NCBI RefSeq assembly: GCF_000721605.1
Contig: NZ_JOIZ01000007.1
Span: forward strand, 248,001 to 312,000
From: Streptomyces sp. NRRL S-37
Lineage (GTDB): Bacteria > Actinomycetota > Actinomycetes > Streptomycetales > Streptomycetaceae
Direction: 5' to 3'
DNA length: 64,000 nt
The translations under genes and the position numbers were made by a program. Each line of letters begins with the position of its first letter. The stretch's first letter is position 1. Shown one piece after another: positions 60,021 through 64,000 of this stretch. The notes under the pieces were generated by a model. That model saw nothing but the letters and a program-made list of their open reading frames with translations. It was not told the DNA's origin and made no database searches.

Positions 60021-60380
60021 CACCGAGGTCGTCGCACGCCTCGGAAACGACCGGCCACGGCGGTCGTCGACGTCGCGCGGTCATGGCCGACGGAACACGA
60101 CTTCGGGACGCGCTCCCGCGTCCTTGTCCAGGAGGGGTGCGGCGACGGCCGGGGCAGCGACGACACCGGTGGCCGAGAGGCATCGAATGAAAAATTCAGA
60201 TGCGAATGAAAGTGCGAATCCGGTCGTCGGATTTTTGTGCGGGCGCGCACCGGGAAAGCCGCGCGAGGAACGCTTCTGTAACGGGCGGGCCACAGCGCCG
60301 CACGCCCGTCGCATTTCACCGTTTTCACCGTCACCCGTGTGTCACCATCAACCTCACTTTCAGTGAGGAAGGTTGGGGAT
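60021..60380. other. Intergenic stretch with dispersed repeat and promoter region
   Basis: From about 60,042 to 60,180 it repeats the element found at 53,613-53,775 (shared blocks such as GACGGAACACG and CTTCGGGACGCG). From 60,180 to 60,380 the sequence becomes less GC-rich and presumably holds the promoter of the three membrane-anchored proteins. No gene is seen. Confidence 0.6.
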
Positions 60381-60548
60381 ATGGCGGGATGGACCACCGA
60401 CCACAAGGTCAAGATCATCGTCGGGGTCGTCGGAGCGGTGGCGGTGATCGTCGCCGCGGTCATCACCGGCCTGATGAAGTCGGACACCACCAGCGTGGAC
60501 CAGAAGACCGGGCGGGACGGCGTCGTCTGCGTCGACTCGAAGTGCTGA
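60381..60548 (+). CDS. Small membrane protein with C-terminal two-Cys module (family member 1)
   Basis: 55 residues from ATG 60381. Basic start, one membrane helix (VKIIVGVVGAVAVIVAAVIT), then an outward-facing tail ending TGRDGVVCVDSKC. The tail matches the first residues of the mature lipoproteins encoded next (GDAKVCVEDSTC and GRDGKVCVDGAVC). Unrecognised family. First gene of a three-gene unit; 12 bp to the next start. Confidence 0.75.
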   Translation: MAGWTTDHKVKIIVGVVGAVAVIVAAVITGLMKSDTTSVDQKTGRDGVVCVDSKC

Positions 60549-60560
60549 GGACGGAACACC

Positions 60561-61355
60561 GTGCGGGCATGGCGCAGAGCGGTCCGTGGACCGGCCTTCC
60601 TGGCGCTTTCCCTCCTCGCCCTCGTCTCGTGCGGGGACACCACCGTCAACCAGCAGGCTGAGGGTGACGCCAAGGTTTGTGTGGAGGACTCCACGTGCCT
60701 CGACGGCGAGCCCTCGGAGGAGCCGGACCCGCATGACCTCGGCGTTCCGGGCGGGGGCAGGCCGGATCCCTCCTCCTCGGAGCCGGAGGAGGAGGGAGGG
60801 GGCGCGGAGGGCGGGGAGCCCGGCGGGGAGGACACCGTGGAGTCGGGCGAGGCGACCGAACAGGGGGGAGGCGGCGGTTCCGTGGCGGGGGAAACCGTCC
60901 CGGTCCGGGTGAACCTGTCGGGCGGGAACCTCCCGGACGGGCTGAGGGACACCACCGACGGATGCTGGATGGGGACCTGCACCGACTGGAACGCCGCGGA
61001 CGTGATCGTGGGGGATGAATCCTTCTCCACGGGATTCATCATCGAGTGCGCGATCGGATGCGGCGAGAACATCAGCGGCTGGTTCCAGGCGAAACTGGCC
61101 GGCAAGTATTCCAGGTTCGACGCGACGTTCGGTATCTCCGCCGAATCCCCTGGAAACGACAGGACGGAGACATTGGCGGTGAACGTGATCGACCAGGGGA
61201 CGGGAAAGGTGCTCTACTCGGAAACACTCGAATACGGCAGGAGCTATCCGGTCAGGGGACTGGACGTCTCGAAGGTCGGACTGCTGCGCATTTCCTTCGA
61301 GGGGGCGCTCGGTGGCACTCACGGGGCGGTCGGGTCCCCGGTCGTGCGCAGGTGA
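60561..61355 (+). CDS. Lipoprotein with two-Cys module and NPCBM-like domain (family member 2)
   Basis: 264 residues from GTG 60561. Lipobox LLALVSC gives a lipid-anchored Cys directly followed by GDTTVNQQAEGDAKVCVEDS. An acidic Gly/Glu/Pro linker (to about residue 105) leads to a C-terminal domain resembling NPCBM sugar-binding modules: CWMGTCTDWNAADVIVGDES, YSRFDATFGISAESPGND, VNVIDQGTGKVLYSETLEYG and GLDVSKVGLLRISFEG. Probably an extracytoplasmic glycan-binding protein. It is paralogous in layout to the next gene. Confidence 0.75.
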   Translation: MRAWRRAVRGPAFLALSLLALVSCGDTTVNQQAEGDAKVCVEDSTCLDGEPSEEPDPHDLGVPGGGRPDPSSSEPEEEGGGAEGGEPGGEDTVESGEATEQGGGGGSVAGETVPVRVNLSGGNLPDGLRDTTDGCWMGTCTDWNAADVIVGDESFSTGFIIECAIGCGENISGWFQAKLAGKYSRFDATFGISAESPGNDRTETLAVNVIDQGTGKVLYSETLEYGRSYPVRGLDVSKVGLLRISFEGALGGTHGAVGSPVVRR

Positions 61356-61386
61356 CGGGCGGAGTCGAGTGACCGAGGCGGAGAAA

Positions 61387-62127
61387 ATGCGAACCTGGAG
61401 AAGAGCGGCCCGTGGTTCCGCTCTCATGTGCCTTCTGGTGTGCGTGGCCGCCGGCTGCGGTGACACCAACAACATCGACGCGCATGCCGGGCGGGACGGC
61501 AAGGTCTGTGTGGACGGCGCGGTGTGCGACGAGGACACGGAGGAGCCCGGGACACCAGGGCCCTCGGACGGCACCCCCTCGGTCGGCTCCCCGTCGTCCG
61601 AGGGGCGGTTCGGCGGTGACGCCCCGGACGGCGACGGCGAGGCTTCGGCGGCCGGCCCCGGAAACGACGACTCCGACGGGGTGGCGGCCGAATCCCGTTC
61701 CGACGTCCGAGTGCGGCACCTCACCGAGATCGGCCCCATCGGGGGATACGGGAACAACGTGAGGGAGGAGGCCTCCCAACTCGGTGACGCTCCTCTCAGC
61801 AGGAGCATCGTCTTCGCGCCGGGGTACTTCAGCAAGACGGTCAAGCCGCTCTCCTTCAACGTCCCCGCCGGCCTCACGGGTTTCAGGGCGACTGTCGGTC
61901 TCGACGGGGAGACGCTGCCGGACTACGTGGCGCACGTCGGCATCGAGAGCCGTGACGGAACGACCCTCACCAGCCTCACGCTCCGGACCGGAGACGTGTA
62001 CGACGTGTCCGAGGACGTGGCCGGGGCGGGCGCCGTCACGATCAGCGTCTCCATCCTGGAATGGGCGTCGGACGCGGTGAACAGCAGGCCGCACGTCGTG
62101 ATCGGCGACGGCAGATTCGTCAGATAG
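61387..62127 (+). CDS. Lipoprotein with two-Cys module and NPCBM-like domain (family member 3)
   Basis: 246 residues from ATG 61387 (GGAG 5 nt upstream; GTG 61369 also in frame). Lipobox VAAGC followed by GDTNNIDAHAGRDGKVCVDG. Acidic, Ser/Pro-rich linker, then an NPCBM-like domain: SIVFAPGYFSKTVKPLSFNV, GFRATVGLDGETLPDYVAHV, LTLRTGDVYDVSEDVAGAGA and HVVIGDGRFVR. Same architecture as the preceding gene, so a duplicated pair. Surface-exposed and lipid-anchored; ligand unknown. Confidence 0.75.
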   Translation: MRTWRRAARGSALMCLLVCVAAGCGDTNNIDAHAGRDGKVCVDGAVCDEDTEEPGTPGPSDGTPSVGSPSSEGRFGGDAPDGDGEASAAGPGNDDSDGVAAESRSDVRVRHLTEIGPIGGYGNNVREEASQLGDAPLSRSIVFAPGYFSKTVKPLSFNVPAGLTGFRATVGLDGETLPDYVAHVGIESRDGTTLTSLTLRTGDVYDVSEDVAGAGAVTISVSILEWASDAVNSRPHVVIGDGRFVR

Positions 62128-62247
62128 ACGAGGTGCGGCGAGCCACCGTCACGGAACGGCCGTCCCCGCCCTACGCGTCCGCGGTGCCGTGGCCACCGTC
62201 CACACGGGTTGCCGGGCCTCCGGGCGCGGCAGGGCTCGGTCGTGACC

Positions 62248-62286
62248 CTTCACGGGTGTCCGGGACAACCCCGGACACCCGTGAAG
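62248..62286. terminator. Strong terminator after the lipoprotein cluster
   Basis: A perfect 17-bp inverted repeat (CTTCACGGGTGTCCGGG and complement) with a 5-nt loop, about 120 bp after the stop of the third gene. It lies in a 445-bp gene-free stretch (62,128-62,572). Confidence 0.88.
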
Positions 62287-62431
62287 TGCTTGCCGTGGTG
62301 GAACGATCCGAGCAGTGTTCCCTGTCGCCCGAGCGGCGGGGACGGGCTTTCCGCCCGCGCCCCACCTGACCTTCGAACGGGCTGGGAACATCCGTGCCCG
62401 AGCACCTGCGCATCGGCCCGCCGTGCCTGGC

Positions 62432-62456
62432 GCCGGCCTTCCAACGGAAGGCCGGC
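62432..62456. repeat. Perfect hairpin in the leader of the propeller gene
   Basis: GCCGGCCTTCC - AAC - GGAAGGCCGGC, 11-bp arms, about 120 bp before the ATG at 62,573. It may be a second terminator or an operator. Just after it (about 62,505-62,545) part of the 53.6/60.1-kb dispersed repeat recurs. Confidence 0.6.
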
Positions 62457-62572
62457 ACCGGCCGCACCTGCCGGTCCGCCCAGGGAGCGGGCGGCGTGGG
62501 CGGGCCGGGACAGCGTCGCCGGTGGCGCGAAGGGCGGTCCGCGCTGTCAGTGGGGCTCGTTACCTTCGGGCC

Positions 62573-63658
62573 ATGTCGATCACCGCACAACTGCGCGACT
62601 CGGTGAGGCTGCCGGGTGGGCGCGCACTGGTCAACGGCTTCGCGCTGGAGAGCCGTGGGGACGGTTCCTGCCGCGCCTTGCTCCGGAACGGGCACGAGCT
62701 GAAGGTCTACGACCTCCGGGAACTGTTCGCGGGGGAGCGCGCGCCGGCGGCCGTCCTCCCCCTGCCCTGGCCCCGGTGGGACCACGGCGTCCACTCGGTG
62801 AGCCCGGACGGCACCTTCGCGGTCTTCTCGGGGCAGCGCGCCGTACGGGCCATGGGGACGGACGGGAAGACGCTGTGGGAGTACCGGCACCACTGCTGGG
62901 GTCCCGAGCTCGATCACCCGCACACGGGCGACGAGCAGGAGGTGTGCCGTGGTTCGGAGCACGGCTCCTGCCGGGTCTCGGACGACGGCAGGCTCGTATG
63001 GGCGCATGTGGTGGCGGAGCCGGAGCCGGGTGACTGGCAGGAGCGCTGGGTGGTCCTGGACGCCCGTGACGGACGGGAGTTGGGGTGGCTGCCGCTGGCC
63101 GACAGCGCGGCGGCCGGTTCGCACCACCTCTCCCACCCCGACGGCGTGCACATGGGGCTGTGCATCGGCATGGGCCAGGACGGCATCCTGCTGCACTGGG
63201 CACGCTGGGACGGCGGGAAGCCGACCGGCTGGGACGTGAACGAGGGCCTGGACCGCATCCTGGCGGACGTCCACCCGGGACACCCCGGCTTCCTGACGGT
63301 CGAGCACTACGGGGCGGACCTGCGCCTGCACGCCCTGGACGGCACGGTGATCGCCGAGCAGGAGCCCGAGCCGGCCGACGACGAGGACGAGGACGAGACC
63401 TACTGGGACCACGTCTGCGGCTTCGTCGACGCCGACACGGTCATCGCCTCGACCGTCGACGCCGACGAGGACCCCGAGCAGGCCCGCCACTGGCTGCTCG
63501 ACGCCCGTACCCTGCGCATACGCGGGGTGGTCGTCTACCCGACGGGCCCGGTCGACGGCTACGTACGCCCGCTCGGCGACGGGACCTGGCTCACGTACGA
63601 CGACAAGAGCGGAACGCTCCACCGCTGGGCGCGGGCGGCGGCACCCGGGACGAGGTGA
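62573..63658 (+). CDS. Probable beta-propeller protein of unknown function
   Basis: About 361 residues, ATG 62573. Repeating WD40-like strands each with DG turns: VSPDGTFAVFSGQRAVRAMG, CRVSDDGRLVWAHVVAEP, WVVLDARDGRELGWLPLADS, LRLHALDGTVIAEQEPEP and LLDARTLRIRGVVVYPTGP. An acidic insertion (PADDEDEDETYWD) lies near residue 275. No signal peptide, so cytoplasmic. Similar proteins are frequent orphans in Streptomyces accessory DNA. Its stop abuts a copy of the promoter-like repeat. Confidence 0.8.
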   Translation: MSITAQLRDSVRLPGGRALVNGFALESRGDGSCRALLRNGHELKVYDLRELFAGERAPAAVLPLPWPRWDHGVHSVSPDGTFAVFSGQRAVRAMGTDGKTLWEYRHHCWGPELDHPHTGDEQEVCRGSEHGSCRVSDDGRLVWAHVVAEPEPGDWQERWVVLDARDGRELGWLPLADSAAAGSHHLSHPDGVHMGLCIGMGQDGILLHWARWDGGKPTGWDVNEGLDRILADVHPGHPGFLTVEHYGADLRLHALDGTVIAEQEPEPADDEDEDETYWDHVCGFVDADTVIASTVDADEDPEQARHWLLDARTLRIRGVVVYPTGPVDGYVRPLGDGTWLTYDDKSGTLHRWARAAAPGTR

Positions 63659-63687
63659 CCGGTGGACGGATGTGCTGGCGGGAGGCG
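63654..63687 (+). repeat. Dispersed promoter-like element, copy 3 (partial)
   Basis: GGTGACCGGTGGACGGATGT then GCTG, matching the middle and end of the 54-bp element at 38,050 and 55,157; the first 20 or so bases are lost into the coding end of the propeller gene. No HTH gene follows. Confidence 0.7.
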
Positions 63688-63860
63688 GGGCGCGGGGCGT
63701 CGAGCCCCGGGCTTGTCCGGCACCAGGTTCCCGGGCGTTATCAACACATCGCCCCACAGCCGCACTTGGGCGTACCGCTTCGGTCCGGCCCCGTCCGCCC
63801 CGGCATCACGAGGGGGCGGCAGGAGGCGCGGGGCCGAGGCGGTCGTCCGTCGGCGCCGGT

Positions 63861-64000
63861 TCAGAGATCCGTCGGCTCCAGCGCCCCCAGCCGCGCCATC
63901 AGCCCCAGCCGGTCGTACTGCCACCAGCCCTCGACGATCTTCCCGTTGTCGCCGAAGCGGAAGACGGTCGTGCCCGTCATGGTGGCCTTCCTCCCCGTCG
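63861..64000 (-). CDS. SnoaL-like/ester cyclase family protein, 3' end only
   Basis: The C-terminal 45 residues are visible, and the gene continues beyond the window. The peptide contains GTTVFRFGDNGKIVEGWWQY then DRLGLMARLGALEPTDL, the typical C-terminal strand and tail of the SnoaL-like/NTF2-like ester cyclase family (GTTIFRF..GKIVEHW..D.LGLLQQLG). Function unknown; often small-molecule isomerase or cyclase-like. Confidence 0.7.
   Translation of the reverse strand, partial: TGRKATMTGTTVFRFGDNGKIVEGWWQYDRLGLMARLGALEPTDL

Overview
The window is chromosomal DNA from a Streptomyces (high-GC actinomycete). The base composition, the GTG starts and GTGA stop/start overlaps, the CIRCE-controlled groES-groEL1, and the families present (DUF397 and Scr1-type regulators, TerD, AfsR-like STAND proteins) all point that way. 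Coordinates 1-19,900 look like conserved core. From memory, the order alr - hydrolase - tsaE - tsaB - rimI - tsaD - groES - groEL1 matches the SCO4745-SCO4762 stretch of S. coelicolor. From about 19,900 to the right edge the content is accessory: a large, gene-dense defence and conflict island with no integrase or transposase in view.

Core part. A SigB/SigF-family sigma factor (8-856) converges on a secreted parallel beta-helix protein (944-2134) whose promoter carries two LacI-type operators. Then come nnr (NAD(P)HX repair), alr, an alpha/beta hydrolase and tsaE. After a small orphan gene with an iron-box-like palindrome and a membrane-anchored orphan comes the tightly coupled tsaB-rimI-tsaD-ABM-like operon. 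A LacI regulator sits among three copies of one 13-bp palindrome, followed by an LCP cell-wall protein, a THUMP-like methyltransferase, two tandem CE4 deacetylase lipoproteins, and groES-groEL1 behind two CIRCE elements.

Defence island. A complete type 2 BREX (Pgl) gene set is present, all on the minus strand but in two blocks. The left block is pglY-pglZ-brxD-brxHI (20,444-30,829), four genes joined by 1-4 bp overlaps. The right block is pglX (39,235-42,960) and pglW (49,084-53,508). Genes between and around them are also conflict genes: a YefM/YoeB module, a RelE/Phd-type module, an RsbW-like ATPase, a TerD - membrane protein - TerD cluster, an Scr1/DUF397 pair, a DUF6879 pair, and an NLR-like NB-ARC/TPR protein coupled to a GNAT acetyltransferase.

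The most unusual signal is a shared motif of about 23 residues, resembling RHIM/BASS-type amyloid signalling motifs. It lies at the N-terminus of the NLR-like protein (43,807-45,990) and at the C-terminus of a small membrane-type 'Bell-like' protein (47,084-47,518) transcribed the same way just upstream. This suggests an NLR plus pore-forming effector pair inside the BREX locus. A second protein with a similar N-terminal half lies at 36,881-37,915, and a decayed copy of the NLR-GNAT junction lies at 59,741-60,020.

Right flank (53,954-64,000). It holds a four-TM membrane protein, two small secreted proteins, a second TPR STAND protein with N-terminal membrane segments, a zinc-ribbon protein, a DUF3293 protein, and three consecutive membrane-anchored proteins sharing a two-cysteine module (two also have NPCBM-like domains). 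It ends with a probable beta-propeller protein and the 3' end of a SnoaL-like gene cut by the window edge. A 54-bp promoter-like repeat found upstream of the Scr1/DUF397 pair recurs twice without those genes.
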